Source: Anaerolineae bacterium
GTDB lineage: Bacteria > Chloroflexota > Anaerolineae > Aggregatilineales > Phototrophicaceae
Length of the DNA: 58,066 nucleotides
NCBI GenBank assembly: GCA_022843385.1
Contig: JALHNT010000044.1
Location: 1 to 58,066, forward strand
Direction: 5' to 3'
The notes beneath the pieces were generated by a model, which made no database searches, was not told the origin of the DNA, and saw nothing but the letters and a program-made list of their open reading frames with translations. The position numbers were made by a program, and so were the translations under genes. This document shows, piece after piece, positions 33,243 through 42,206 of the stretch. The stretch's first letter is position 1. Every line of letters begins with the position of its first letter.

Positions 33243-34058
33243 TTAGCCCGTCATGACTGGCGCTTGCGATGGATCTGGATTGGTTTCTCTGACCAGCAGC
33301 GACCACAGATAGCCGATGATGACTTCGCGGATGAGGGCAAACAGCAAGAGCCGCAGCAGCGGCAGCGCGATGACCATGACCAGCGCTGGCAGCCGCAGAC
33401 CTTCCAGTATCGTTGGCAGTGCCGAGAATCCGGTGATGATAGCGATGACATATGTCATGATCTGGAGCAGGGCGTAGGTGAAGAATGCCGCCACGCCAGC
33501 TTCAATCCGCTTCTCGACATAGCTTGGGACCAGCATCCCCACCAGCACTGCCACCACCAGCGATTGCACATGATCAATGTACACCGCCACGATCAGGGTC
33601 ACGACGCTCAACAGGATGGTGACCAGCTCGTATGGATCGGATTGGGCTGCGGCGGGATTGAGACTGTTGCCTAGCATGAGCAGCACCACTGCGAAGAAGC
33701 CGCGCAGCATCCATGCGCCGAACGATTGCATTTGTTCCAGCGACCCATTGCGATGCAGACACGCCGAGGTGATGGCCTGGCTCATTCCGAATAGACCGGG
33801 TGGCGCTACTGCGATCAGGTCATATAATCCGATCTCACGCTGCCGGGCGATTTGCAGCGCAATCTGTACTGACCAGTTCAAGCCGTAGGCGGCGCTCATA
33901 AATACCACACCTGGCACGATCAGTGCTGGCCCAATCAGCACCATGACGCAGGTCAGATACCAGGGCGACAGCACTGCCGCGCTGGTGATGACTCGCTTAT
34001 AGATAGGGTGGGTAACGAAGGGCGTTCTTAACCGGCGCCACAGGTTCCATGAGATCAT
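33243..34058 (-). CDS. ABC-2-like membrane protein, family copy A2
   Basis: About 271 residues from the ATG at 34058 (MISWNLWRRL, with GAGG upstream); a longer frame to 34181 would add 41 Cys/Arg/Pro-rich residues that look like out-of-frame translation. After THPIYKRVI there are six or so membrane spans. The cytoplasmic stretch ARQREIGLYDLIAVAPPGLF corresponds to the R.RE.G.wELLLLTp motif typical of ABC-2 permeases after the second span. Four further copies of this family lie in the window. It overlaps the end of copy A1 by 62 bases. No ATPase is encoded with it; function unknown. Confidence 0.75.
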   Translation of the reverse strand: MISWNLWRRLRTPFVTHPIYKRVITSAAVLSPWYLTCVMVLIGPALIVPGVVFMSAAYGLNWSVQIALQIARQREIGLYDLIAVAPPGLFGMSQAITSACLHRNGSLEQMQSFGAWMLRGFFAVVLLMLGNSLNPAAAQSDPYELVTILLSVVTLIVAVYIDHVQSLVVAVLVGMLVPSYVEKRIEAGVAAFFTYALLQIMTYVIAIITGFSALPTILEGLRLPALVMVIALPLLRLLLFALIREVIIGYLWSLLVRETNPDPSQAPVMTG

Positions 34059-34899
34059 AGCTGGGCCTCGTCTGCGAACGGAACAGGATGGTGATGTCAT
34101 CGAGGTTAGTGGACAGGGTGTTGCCGAGCTGCCGGCACAACCCGCGCAGCGCCATCTCGCGCACCAGCATGAAGGTGGCAAGGCTCAGGAGCGGTGGCAT
34201 CAGTTCGGTGATGAGGTTGCGCGGCAGCGGACGGATCGCTTCGACGGTCAGCAGACCGATCAGCAGGGTGAGCAGATAAGCCGCGATCTGCACGACAAGG
34301 AAGATCACGAGTGCCATGCCCTGCTGGCTAATGCGTTCCAGTCCCAACTGCGACACCCACATGCTGGCGATCGTCGCCGTGACGATGGAGTGAATCACAT
34401 CCAGCCATAGGATGCACACCAGCACAATCATCCAGCCGAAGGAAATGACCTGCCCATCGACGCGCGGCAGCACGGCTGATAAGGTGAAACCGAGCATCAG
34501 GAACAGTACCCCGCGCACGTACATCACATCGTCGGCATGGATGGCGCGAAAACGACCCTGTTGATGCAGACACCCGGCACTGATCGCCCACAGCGTTTCG
34601 GCCATTCCCCCCGGCGTCAGACACAGCAGATCGAAGGTGTGATGTTCTCGTTCCTGATTAACACGGTGCAGAATGCTCATGATCCACACCGCGCCAAACA
34701 GGGTTCCGCTGAATACGCTCAACACCAGCAGTCGCATATCCAGCATGAACAGCAGCGGCCACAGCCATATCTGGCCCTGGGTCAAGATCGTTTGCAGCAT
34801 CTGCGGCACATCGTCGCGATCCTCGAAGGCGATCCGCTGGAACACCGGATGCTGCGTCGGTGGGCTACCCAGCGCTTTCCATAAACGCCAGGTCATCAT
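33997..34899 (-). CDS. ABC-2-like membrane protein, family copy A1
   Basis: About 300 residues from the ATG at 34899, which overlaps the stop of the propeller gene by four bases (ATGA). The protein begins MMTWRLWKAL, then HPVFQRI, several membrane spans, and the loop NQEREHHTFDLLCLTPGGMA followed by AISAGCLHQQGRF; the neighbour A2 has AITSACLHRNGSL at the same place, so the two are close paralogs. Six hydrophobic segments are seen. The family resembles the membrane part of ABC-2 exporters without a partner ATPase in the window. Confidence 0.78.
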   Translation of the reverse strand: MMTWRLWKALGSPPTQHPVFQRIAFEDRDDVPQMLQTILTQGQIWLWPLLFMLDMRLLVLSVFSGTLFGAVWIMSILHRVNQEREHHTFDLLCLTPGGMAETLWAISAGCLHQQGRFRAIHADDVMYVRGVLFLMLGFTLSAVLPRVDGQVISFGWMIVLVCILWLDVIHSIVTATIASMWVSQLGLERISQQGMALVIFLVVQIAAYLLTLLIGLLTVEAIRPLPRNLITELMPPLLSLATFMLVREMALRGLCRQLGNTLSTNLDDITILFRSQTRPSYDLMEPVAPVKNALRYPPYL

Positions 34900-36056
34900 G
34901 GCGCATAACCCCACGCCACCGGGTCGGCACCCCCGAATGTCGGATAAATGCCGTTGCTCAATTCGGTGAACAGGCCGCTGTTGATGTCCAGCGCCAGCAG
35001 CAGATAACTCTTCTCATCACGGGGAACATCACCGCCGAAGGCTACATGAGTGCTGTCCGGCGACCAGATGATACGCGGCGGATTGGGTGTATGGTTGGTG
35101 GTAGTATAGCCACAGTACGATCGTAGCTCGCGCGAGCTGGTGTCCAGCACATGCAGCGTTGCCAGCCCAGTATCGCCTTCGGGACTGGGGCCAGTCAATT
35201 CAATCGACCAGAAGGCGATGTATCGACTATCGGGTGACCAGCTCAGGTCGGTGTTGGTGCGTCCGTTAATCCGCGTCGCTCCGTAGGTGCTAAAGAGATC
35301 CGTCCATTGTTCGATGACACCATCGGGCTGTACCGCGAAAATCTCGCTGCCCTGAGCATTCGTCACCGTGTCAAAGACACCCGGCGCACTAAAGGCCAAC
35401 CATTGTCCATTTGGCGACCAGGATGCCGCGTCATAGTATGGCGTGTCCAGACCGAGATCAATGTATCCCCCGGCCACCCCCTGCATGTCACGGGTTTCCA
35501 GGTTCACCAACGCTCGCCGGAAGTCGTCGCCGGCCTGTTCGACCATCAATCCCCAGCGACCACCGGGCTGCACCTCAACCACGCCCTGTACATCCAGATA
35601 CTCGCGGTTGCTGTCGCCTTCGCGCTGAAGATAGGCTTCTTTTGCTGGCGTCCAGACCAGCAGGGTGTCGGCTGTCCACCACAACACGTCAGCCGCATAA
35701 TCGATCAGGCGGGTGCGCTGCGTGCCATCCAGCCGCATCTTGGAATAAGTGTTGCTGATGGCATCGACATAACTGATCCAGCGCGCATCCGGCGACAGGC
35801 GGCAGTTCGTGCCACAGGGATTGGTGTCCGGCAGGGGATAGCGGCGGTTGCCATCAATGTTATAGACCCAGATGCTCGCGCCATCGAAAGCCGTCAGGAT
35901 GATGCCGCCAGGTGTAAAACTGGCTCCCCGCTGTTGGATGCCGGCGGCGGGACATAACGACACAATACCGGCCGCGGCTGCCGGTGCCAGTGTGATTGTC
36001 AGCATCAGAGTGGAGACGAGGTAGAGCCAGGAACGCTGGACGGGTTGCATAATCAC
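34896..36056 (-). CDS. Secreted TolB/WD40-like beta-propeller protein
   Basis: 386 residues with a signal peptide or anchor at about 8-29 (SWLYLVSTLMLTITLAPAAA). Propeller repeats appear as CRLSPDARWISYV, SWSPNGQWLAFSA, SWSPDSRYIAFWS and IWSPDSTHVAFGG, spaced about 50-60 residues. It lies at the head of an operon with the two ABC-2-like membrane proteins A1 and A2 and is translationally coupled to A1, so it may act with them on the cell surface. No catalytic motif is visible. Confidence 0.82.
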   Translation of the reverse strand: MIMQPVQRSWLYLVSTLMLTITLAPAAAAGIVSLCPAAGIQQRGASFTPGGIILTAFDGASIWVYNIDGNRRYPLPDTNPCGTNCRLSPDARWISYVDAISNTYSKMRLDGTQRTRLIDYAADVLWWTADTLLVWTPAKEAYLQREGDSNREYLDVQGVVEVQPGGRWGLMVEQAGDDFRRALVNLETRDMQGVAGGYIDLGLDTPYYDAASWSPNGQWLAFSAPGVFDTVTNAQGSEIFAVQPDGVIEQWTDLFSTYGATRINGRTNTDLSWSPDSRYIAFWSIELTGPSPEGDTGLATLHVLDTSSRELRSYCGYTTTNHTPNPPRIIWSPDSTHVAFGGDVPRDEKSYLLLALDINSGLFTELSNGIYPTFGGADPVAWGYAP

Positions 36057-36098
36057 CTGTGTTCACACATTTCCACAAAAATAGCACAAAAGCCCGCG

Positions 36099-36824
36099 TC
36101 ATGGAGCGTCGATTTTCCAGATGTGAATCTGGCTGTGCCGATCCACTGCGCCGCCATCCGCGATCACTAGCCACTCCTCGTAGCGCAGCGCATCCATCGG
36201 ACGGTGCAGCTTCACGCCGGGCAGCCCGATCAGCAGCGCCTTCCAGTCCGGTTCATCGCGGCTTCTCCAATCCTGAGTATAAGCGAGGTGCAGCTCTACG
36301 CTGTCATAATCATAGACTTCGCCATTCGTTGCGCGTTGCGGTTGCATCAGGGCATAGGCGATCCGCCAGCGACGGCAGATCACGCTATCGGTGTCAGTCA
36401 AGGCGGCTTCTGCCAGCGCGACGCTTTCGGCAATCCCCAGGATCATCGGCGCAGGAACGGTCAATCCCAGGTGCGAACCGAGCAGCATCTTCTCCGTCAG
36501 GCTCAAGGGGCGCACCAGGTCATCGATTCGTTCATCCGCCCGTTTGCCACGCAGCCGCGCCCCATGGAAATCCTGCTGGCGACTGCGTTGCGGTGAGGTC
36601 GGTCGGGTGGCATCGGCTGGCAATTCGAGGAGTTTTGGAACTGATGCATCGGCTGGAACGTCTATTGACCGGACAAAAGTACCATCCCATGTGATGATAT
36701 GCTGCGCCATGTTATCATCGTCCCCGTAAAGCTCATCAACAGTCACTTTCCTGTCGTGGCTGATACCCTGGATGTAGGCGTCTCCGTGGTGATGAAGACG
36801 GATTGAGTGGTTATAGGTCAACAT
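36099..36824 (-). CDS. Conserved-looking hypothetical protein
   Basis: 241 residues, no signal peptide or membrane span, rich in charged residues. The N-terminus (SIRLHHHGDAYIQGISHD) and the second half (ALRYEEWLVIADGGAVDRHS) look like genuine soluble protein. The codon pattern favours this strand over the overlapping plus-strand frames. I do not recognise a family. It is divergent from the response-regulator gene and lies 42 bases upstream of the propeller operon on the same strand, possibly in one transcript. Confidence 0.6.
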   Translation of the reverse strand: MLTYNHSIRLHHHGDAYIQGISHDRKVTVDELYGDDDNMAQHIITWDGTFVRSIDVPADASVPKLLELPADATRPTSPQRSRQQDFHGARLRGKRADERIDDLVRPLSLTEKMLLGSHLGLTVPAPMILGIAESVALAEAALTDTDSVICRRWRIAYALMQPQRATNGEVYDYDSVELHLAYTQDWRSRDEPDWKALLIGLPGVKLHRPMDALRYEEWLVIADGGAVDRHSQIHIWKIDAP

Positions 36825-36906
36825 TACAGATTGTCAGGATTTGTTGAGAGAACTGTATTATGCCGGCAAAATCGGATAAAATTGAGGTTAGTGGTCGGTT
36901 GAATTG

Positions 36907-36915
36907 TGATATAGT
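36907..36915 (+). promoter_or_regulatory. Extended -10 promoter of the response-regulator operon
   Basis: TGATATAGT is an extended -10 (TGnTATAGT) 36 bases before the ATG at 36951, within an AT-rich divergent intergenic region. No good -35 is seen, which is common with extended -10 promoters. Confidence 0.45.
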
Positions 36916-36950
36916 AATGATAATCCGCTTGTTGTGCGGAGGTGTTGTCA

Positions 36951-37619
36951 ATGGATAAGCGACTTACAACGACCTTCGCTCCGGTTGTATGGGACGAAAT
37001 TGTAGAGGGTTCTCCGCAAATTGAAGAGGCCGAAGAACCGCGTAATCCCATTCGCACGACCAGTATGCCAGTCATCAAGACCGGCAAGGGAGCACCGGCT
37101 GCCGAGACGGGGTTAGCCCCGTTGGTGATTGTCGATCAGTTTGAAGGTCGGGATGATGCCGAAGCGCAGGACGCCCGTTTGACAACTGACGAAACGCAGG
37201 TGGAAACGGCTCCCCAGAAAGTACCAGAGAATATGACACCGTATGCGTCAACGGTTTTGATTATCGAAGATACCCAGGAACTGGCCGAAGTGATCCAGGC
37301 GACGCTGGAACGCATGGGCATTCGCACCCAGCATGAAACGCATGGCAGCAAGGCGCTGGCGCGTTTTCATGATCTGCGCCCGGATGTGGTGCTGCTCGAT
37401 ATTGGTCTGCCCGATATGAGTGGCTGGAAGTTCCTCGAAGCCATCAAGAATAACCAGCACGATAATCTGCCGGTCATCATCGTCATCACCGCTTATGGCG
37501 ATCCGGCTAACCGGCTGGTGGGCAAATTCCAGAATGTGTTTGATTACCTCATCAAGCCCTTTACCTCGGACGAGGTCGAACGGGTGGTGGCCTCCGCCCT
37601 CAAGACCCGGACTGCCTGA
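36951..37619 (+). CDS. Response regulator with long N-terminal extension
   Basis: 222 residues from ATG 36951 (GGAGG at 36938-36942). Residues 1-98 are acidic, low in hydrophobics and probably disordered. Residues 100-222 are a receiver domain: acidic pocket Glu106-Asp107, phosphoacceptor Asp150 (VVLLDIGLPDMSG), Thr180 (VITAYGD) and Lys202 (IKPF). There is no DNA-binding or enzyme output domain, so it must signal through a partner protein. No histidine kinase is adjacent. The TPR gene begins 12 bases downstream, so it probably heads the operon that includes the ABC-2-like trio. Confidence 0.88.
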   Translation: MDKRLTTTFAPVVWDEIVEGSPQIEEAEEPRNPIRTTSMPVIKTGKGAPAAETGLAPLVIVDQFEGRDDAEAQDARLTTDETQVETAPQKVPENMTPYASTVLIIEDTQELAEVIQATLERMGIRTQHETHGSKALARFHDLRPDVVLLDIGLPDMSGWKFLEAIKNNQHDNLPVIIVITAYGDPANRLVGKFQNVFDYLIKPFTSDEVERVVASALKTRTA

Positions 37620-37631
37620 TCTGTTCAGCGC

Positions 37632-38636
37632 ATGTCGGCGCGTAAATGGCTGCTGCTGCTGGGGTTTCAAGGACTGGTCGCGGTAGTCTTTACGCTGATT
37701 GTCATCCTGCCACGCTTCTCAACACCATCGGTTCCTTCCCAGGCTGCTCTGCCGCTGATTCGTGATCCACAACAAGTGCTGTATCAACTGGAACAAAATG
37801 CCCGTGCCAGTGGGTGGACATCGGCTGGCGCTGCCCAGGCCGGTGACATCTGGGAATCGCTGGGCGATAGCTCCCGCGCCGTTCCGTATTGGGAGCGCGC
37901 GGCACAGCTTGAACCGTCCAACGCAGGTTTGGTTCAAAGGCTGGCACAGGCTTATATCCAGCTGGGGCGCTGGTCACAGGCGCAAATCAGCCTTAATCAA
38001 CTGGTCGCGCTCCGCCCTGATGATGGCTGGGCGCATTATCAGCTTGGCTTGTTGCAGGCAGTCGTTGACCCTGCTCGCGCCGTGCAGCAGCTTGAAGCGG
38101 CGCAGTCCGACCCCTCGCGCCAGGCCTTCAGCCTTGAACTCATCGCACTGTTGCAGAATGGCGCGTCGGATGCAGCAACGGCGGCTGCGGTAGGGGCGCT
38201 TTATGCCAGCCGCGATTTGTGGAACTACGCTGAATATGCCTTCCTCTATGCGGCATCGCTGCCGGATGCGCCCCCTGAAGCGCTGGCCTATGCGGGTCTG
38301 GCGCGAGATCGTCAGGGTAAGGATGGCAGCACCCAGATCAATCAGGCTATCGCGGCTGCGCCCGGTGTCGCTGAAGTTCGTTACCTGCAAGGGCTGCATC
38401 TCCGCTTGATGGGCGATTACGCCGCCAGCCTCGATGCCTTCTATCGTGCTGCTGCGCTTGAACCGACCAATCCGGCCTATGCGGCTGAACTGGGGACTGC
38501 CTATCAACTGGCGGGCAACCTGGGTGAAGCGGAAATCTGGTTGATCGCTGCCGTTCAGCTTTCGGGCAGCGACCCGCGTTTCCAACAGCTCCTCGACCAG
38601 TTCTACGCCCAGATCCCGTCATTTGCCGGAGGCTGA
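37632..38636 (+). CDS. Membrane-anchored TPR protein
   Basis: 334 residues. A signal anchor at about 5-27 (WLLLLGFQGLVAVVFTLIVIL) is followed by a short linker and TPR-type helices: AGDIWESLGDSSRAVPYWERAAQLEPSN can be divided into a repeat at about 70-98, then LAQAYIQLGRWSQAQISLNQ, and after a more irregular middle, GLHLRLMGDYAASLDAFYRA and LGTAYQLAGNLGEAEIWLIA near the end. It probably lies outside the membrane as a protein-binding scaffold. It ends four bases before the first ABC-2-like gene of the trio (GTG start 38641). Confidence 0.85.
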   Translation: MSARKWLLLLGFQGLVAVVFTLIVILPRFSTPSVPSQAALPLIRDPQQVLYQLEQNARASGWTSAGAAQAGDIWESLGDSSRAVPYWERAAQLEPSNAGLVQRLAQAYIQLGRWSQAQISLNQLVALRPDDGWAHYQLGLLQAVVDPARAVQQLEAAQSDPSRQAFSLELIALLQNGASDAATAAAVGALYASRDLWNYAEYAFLYAASLPDAPPEALAYAGLARDRQGKDGSTQINQAIAAAPGVAEVRYLQGLHLRLMGDYAASLDAFYRAAALEPTNPAYAAELGTAYQLAGNLGEAEIWLIAAVQLSGSDPRFQQLLDQFYAQIPSFAGG

Positions 38637-38640
38637 TGCC

Positions 38641-39531
38641 GTGCTGCAAAAACTCATCGCGCTCTTCGCCATCAGTCTTCCGCCCTTGACCGCCCTGCAA
38701 GGCCATCCCCTCTTCCTGCTGGAGACTCGTCATCAGCGTTGGATGCGCTCTTCTGACCAGTATCGGCGCATGGGATTCCGTTACTTTGCCCCGCTGCCTC
38801 TGATCGGTTTGGTGCTGGGGATCATCCTGTACCTGAGCGAAAGCGGGCGTAGTTCAGCGCTGATGCCACCAACCGTATCGACCAACCTGGTTATCCTGCT
38901 GACGCTGTGGGCAGGAACTCTGATGGCTGGACTGGCATTCGATGCGCTGGCGACCCTGTCCGGTTTTTTCTCACTCCATCGGGAATGGCTCTCAGGACGA
39001 TACGATCTGCTCCGGCTGACCCCGCTGACGTCCAGCAGCCTGGTGAATGCCAAGTCTGCGTTGGGGCAGGCGCGTCTATGGCGCTGGGCGGCGCTGCTGG
39101 CTGGGTTGCGTCTGGCACTGCTGATCATGACATTTATGGCGTGGTCAGCATGGTTTGCCGGCGCGTTCGTGGGAGGAAGCCTGTTGACTGCGTTGTGGGT
39201 TGGCAGCCTCGTCGCCGTCCTGTGGATCATTGAGCCATTTCTACGCTTGCCCATGTTGACCGCTCTGGGGCTGTTGATCGCTGCTCGTTCGCATCGGACG
39301 GCTACCGGCGTCGTCATCACGCTGGCAGCCATGGTCGGCATTTGGTTGGTCACGGCGGTGTTGTTGGGCCTGGCCGGGAATGTCATTGTGCGCGTTGGCA
39401 TTACTGCACTATTGTGTTTGGCACCCTTCATTGCGCTCTCGATTAACCAGGGTTTGCGTTCGCTCTATCAGGATATGACCCGATCATCGATCCAGATCGC
39501 TGTTCGCTGGCTGGCACAGGCTGATGCCTGA
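38641..39531 (+). CDS. ABC-2-like membrane protein, family copy B
   Basis: About 296 residues from GTG 38641, chosen because GGAGG (38628-38632) lies eight bases upstream; TTG 38623 is possible. After GHPLFLLETRHQRW come six or more membrane spans. The inner loop SGRYDLLRLTPLTSSSLVNAK is the ABC-2 permease-like motif shared with copies C and D (and more distantly A1 and A2), and EPFLRLPMLTALGLLIAARS matches the equivalent segment of D. Its stop overlaps the start of C by one base. There is no ATPase in the operon, so the protein either uses one elsewhere or has lost transport function. Confidence 0.78.
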   Translation: MLQKLIALFAISLPPLTALQGHPLFLLETRHQRWMRSSDQYRRMGFRYFAPLPLIGLVLGIILYLSESGRSSALMPPTVSTNLVILLTLWAGTLMAGLAFDALATLSGFFSLHREWLSGRYDLLRLTPLTSSSLVNAKSALGQARLWRWAALLAGLRLALLIMTFMAWSAWFAGAFVGGSLLTALWVGSLVAVLWIIEPFLRLPMLTALGLLIAARSHRTATGVVITLAAMVGIWLVTAVLLGLAGNVIVRVGITALLCLAPFIALSINQGLRSLYQDMTRSSIQIAVRWLAQADA

Positions 39532-40514
39532 TGTCAAACCGCTTTCGCCTGGGAGGGGACAGTTTTCTGCTGCCCGATTCATCAATCGCCCGGCATCCCC
39601 TGTTCCAGCATGAACTCCGTCAGGTGAACGGGCTGGCGACTCGCGCCCAATGGCAACGCTACACACGGCGGGTGTTTGCCCTCGTCCTGGGTGGCGGAGT
39701 CACCCTCTGGTTGTTGTTAGTCCTCGGCTACAGCAATCCTTTTGTGACCGACCCATTCCAGACTGCGACCGGGAATTTGCTGCTCTGGCTGTTCATCATC
39801 AGCCTGGTCACGATCCCGGTAATTGATGTCGGTTGCATCCTCATCACCGTCAACGCCTTCCAGCGCGAACGGCAGGCAGGACGCTGGGAACTGCTGCTGC
39901 TCACCGGCATCGATCCCCGCCAGATCGTGACGGCCAAGTATTATGCCGTCTTAGCCAGTGCCTGGCACTTTGTCAGTATAATCGTCGCTTTGCGAATAGT
40001 CACGATGTTCGTGGCTACTGTTGCCATTATGATGTGGCAATCCACAGGACAATTGATAACGGGCAGCAATGTCATATCGAATGAGGGTATGGCTTTATTG
40101 CTGCTTCCGGTGCTTATTCTCATTGCGAGTGTATATGTATTGGAAGCGGTTTGGCATATGCGTCTGATAATCGCAATTGGTTTACGTGCCGCCAAACTTG
40201 ATTCGATGATGTTGGTGATTGTTTTGCGGGCAATTGCTTTGTGGGGTGTCACGTTTGTCTTGATTGGCTTGTTGATTACACTCAGGTTCTACATTGTTGC
40301 AAGCATAGGAGGATTTGGGTGGGGACTCATCTTGCTTGCAGCCACACAGTTGCTCAAGCCGATTGAGGAAGAATTCATCCTGTCGATTGGATTGGTGATT
40401 GCTCTTGTTGCTCTTGTTTGGTTTTTCGGATGGTGTATAGGGCGTACTTACAGCATCTTCATATCTGATTTCGGGGACGACTTAGTTCGTTGGATTAAAC
40501 GTAATGCCATTTAA
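39531..40514 (+). CDS. ABC-2-like membrane protein, family copy C
   Basis: 327 residues. RHPLFQHELRQVNGL, a span at about 50-70, and the loop RQAGRWELLLLTGIDPRQIV define the same family as copies B and D. The 3' part, from about 39960, is noticeably richer in A/T and uses different codons from the first third, as if that part had been replaced by recombination or accumulated drift. It starts on the last base of copy B's stop (TGATG) and overlaps copy D by 11 bases, so all three are in one tightly packed transcript. Confidence 0.78.
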   Translation: MSNRFRLGGDSFLLPDSSIARHPLFQHELRQVNGLATRAQWQRYTRRVFALVLGGGVTLWLLLVLGYSNPFVTDPFQTATGNLLLWLFIISLVTIPVIDVGCILITVNAFQRERQAGRWELLLLTGIDPRQIVTAKYYAVLASAWHFVSIIVALRIVTMFVATVAIMMWQSTGQLITGSNVISNEGMALLLLPVLILIASVYVLEAVWHMRLIIAIGLRAAKLDSMMLVIVLRAIALWGVTFVLIGLLITLRFYIVASIGGFGWGLILLAATQLLKPIEEEFILSIGLVIALVALVWFFGWCIGRTYSIFISDFGDDLVRWIKRNAI

Positions 40515-41382
40515 GCCTGGTGCTTTGCTGTTTCTGGTCATGCCTTTCGCCGATGTCGATCAGCGTGACCCACTGTTCAACTACGAGGTGCGGCACATTC
40601 GCTGGGGGGAAACGGAACAGCGCTTGCGGCGCTTTAGTCGCCGGGCTGCTTTCCTGACATTCCTCCTGGTCGGCGGCCTGTGGTTGTTCTCGGTGTTGTC
40701 CACACCCATCAACTCGTATTCCCGTCTCGGCAACAGCATGAGTTTCATCGCCTGGATGTTCGTCATCAGCATCGGCGCGAATGTGCTGCTCGATCTGGCA
40801 ACGCTGATAGCGGGTGTGGCGGCCATCAGTGCGCCCATCAGCAGCGGCTTATGGGATCTGCTGCGCTTGACTCCGCTGCGACTGGAGCAGATCATTCAGG
40901 TCAAGGCCGCCCTGGTCGAGATTCGTGCCTGGCGCATGATGATTGTGATTGTCGCGCTGCGACTGGCTGTGGTCGGAATGCTCCTGGTGACAGTGTTGTT
41001 TGTCAGTGATTGGACTGGGACACGTATCGATTTTACCCTGTTGATTACGTTGGCGGCGCTGGTCGCCTTTGGCCTGGTCTATCTGGTCGAACCGTTGTGG
41101 CGGATGCCGGCGGTTGCCATGCTCAGTCTGTATGTCTCGGCCCGTGTCCAAAACCTGATGTACGCCTTCCTGCTGGCCTTCGCTCTGGAGGTGGCTCTGT
41201 GGATTACGCAGGCCATCGTCATGGGGATACTCATTTTTGTGTTTGTGACCGGCGTCATGCTTCTGCTCTATTGCAGCCCGCTGGTGTTCCTCGGCGTCGG
41301 ATGGGTCATCTATCGCTACTATGCGGCGGTGCGTGGCTGGGCCGAACGCCGGATTTATGATCGCCTCAGCCGTCTGAACTAG
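40504..41382 (+). CDS. ABC-2-like membrane protein, family copy D
   Basis: 292 residues from ATG 40504; ATG 40543 is a possible alternative that would remove the overlap with copy C. QRDPLFNYEVRHIRW, followed by RRFSRRAAFLTFLLVGGLW, then the loop SSGLWDLLRLTPLRLEQIIQ and VEPLWRMPAVAMLSLYVSAR. Six or seven hydrophobic segments. It is the last of the trio; composition returns to GC-rich here. Function unknown. Confidence 0.78.
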   Translation: MPFKPGALLFLVMPFADVDQRDPLFNYEVRHIRWGETEQRLRRFSRRAAFLTFLLVGGLWLFSVLSTPINSYSRLGNSMSFIAWMFVISIGANVLLDLATLIAGVAAISAPISSGLWDLLRLTPLRLEQIIQVKAALVEIRAWRMMIVIVALRLAVVGMLLVTVLFVSDWTGTRIDFTLLITLAALVAFGLVYLVEPLWRMPAVAMLSLYVSARVQNLMYAFLLAFALEVALWITQAIVMGILIFVFVTGVMLLLYCSPLVFLGVGWVIYRYYAAVRGWAERRIYDRLSRLN

Positions 41383-41450
41383 CCGTTTACGCCCCTCATG
41401 GCGAATGTTAGAATCGTCAATGATCACACAGTTTCATGAAGGGGAATTCG

Positions 41451-42206
41451 TTGCGTCGCCTGTTGTTCTTCGCCTTTTTGCTGGCTCTCCTGGCCGGGGT
41501 TGTTTTCCTGTCCAGCCTGACGGCCAATTGGCACTACGTCGTCCCGGTCAAGACTGGCGAAGTGGCCTATGTAGCCGCGTTCGATGGCTTGCAGGATGAA
41601 TGGGATACTTTCGAGGGACGGCTGCGGGCGCGTATCGTCGACACCGGTGTGCTGCGCCTGGAAGTCGGTGATTTCATGAGTCTGCCATTTGTAGTGGCAC
41701 AGCCCCATTTCCGTGATCTTGATCTGCGTATCGAAGCCACCCAGGTCGAAGGCCCAATCGATGGTGGGTATGGCGTGATTTTTCGCTTGCAGAACAAGGG
41801 TAATGCTGCTCCCGGCGACGATAGCTTTTATATGTTTCTCGTCAGCACCGATGGCTACTACCGCGTTGTCCGTTCGGTGGATGGCGTGCAGAAAGAGCTG
41901 AGTGTCTGGATACCATCACCGATTGTTCAGGCAGGCTTGGGTGCCGTCAACCGGCTGCGAGTGGTGGCGGAGGGCGATCAGTTCCGCTTTGAAGTCAATG
42001 GGCAGGCAGTGCTGTTGTGCATCCCGGATGATCCAACGGCCGTCAGCACTTACGACGAGCGCTCCGGCGAATGTAGAGGCGGGCAGATGCGCGATGTCCT
42101 GGTAGATGACACCATTCGTAGTGGTCAGATCGGCGTGGCGGCGCAGTCCTTTAACGAATCCGGTGTGGTGGTCGAATTCGATAATCTGGTGGTGTTGGGG
42201 CCGTGA
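41451..42206 (+). CDS. Membrane-anchored lectin/glucanase-fold (DUF1080-like) protein
   Basis: About 251 residues. I prefer the TTG start at 41451 because AAGGGG (41439-41444) sits six bases upstream and the protein then begins with LRRLLFFAFLLALLAGVVFL, a signal anchor; ATG 41436 would use that same site as codons. The body shows FRDLDLRIEATQVEGP, GYGVIFRLQN, YYRVVRSVDG, NRLRVVAEGDQFRFEVNG and GQIGVAAQSF, the pattern of concanavalin-like domains found in 3-keto-disaccharide hydrolase-related proteins. Two Cys in the last third may form a disulfide. Its stop overlaps the mtaB start (GTGA). Confidence 0.8.
   Translation: MRRLLFFAFLLALLAGVVFLSSLTANWHYVVPVKTGEVAYVAAFDGLQDEWDTFEGRLRARIVDTGVLRLEVGDFMSLPFVVAQPHFRDLDLRIEATQVEGPIDGGYGVIFRLQNKGNAAPGDDSFYMFLVSTDGYYRVVRSVDGVQKELSVWIPSPIVQAGLGAVNRLRVVAEGDQFRFEVNGQAVLLCIPDDPTAVSTYDERSGECRGGQMRDVLVDDTIRSGQIGVAAQSFNESGVVVEFDNLVVLGP

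Noticed and set aside
34059..34181. N-terminal extension of membrane protein A2
   Set aside because: Its residues are Cys/Arg/Pro-rich and lie inside copy A1; the ATG at 34058 matches the family start.
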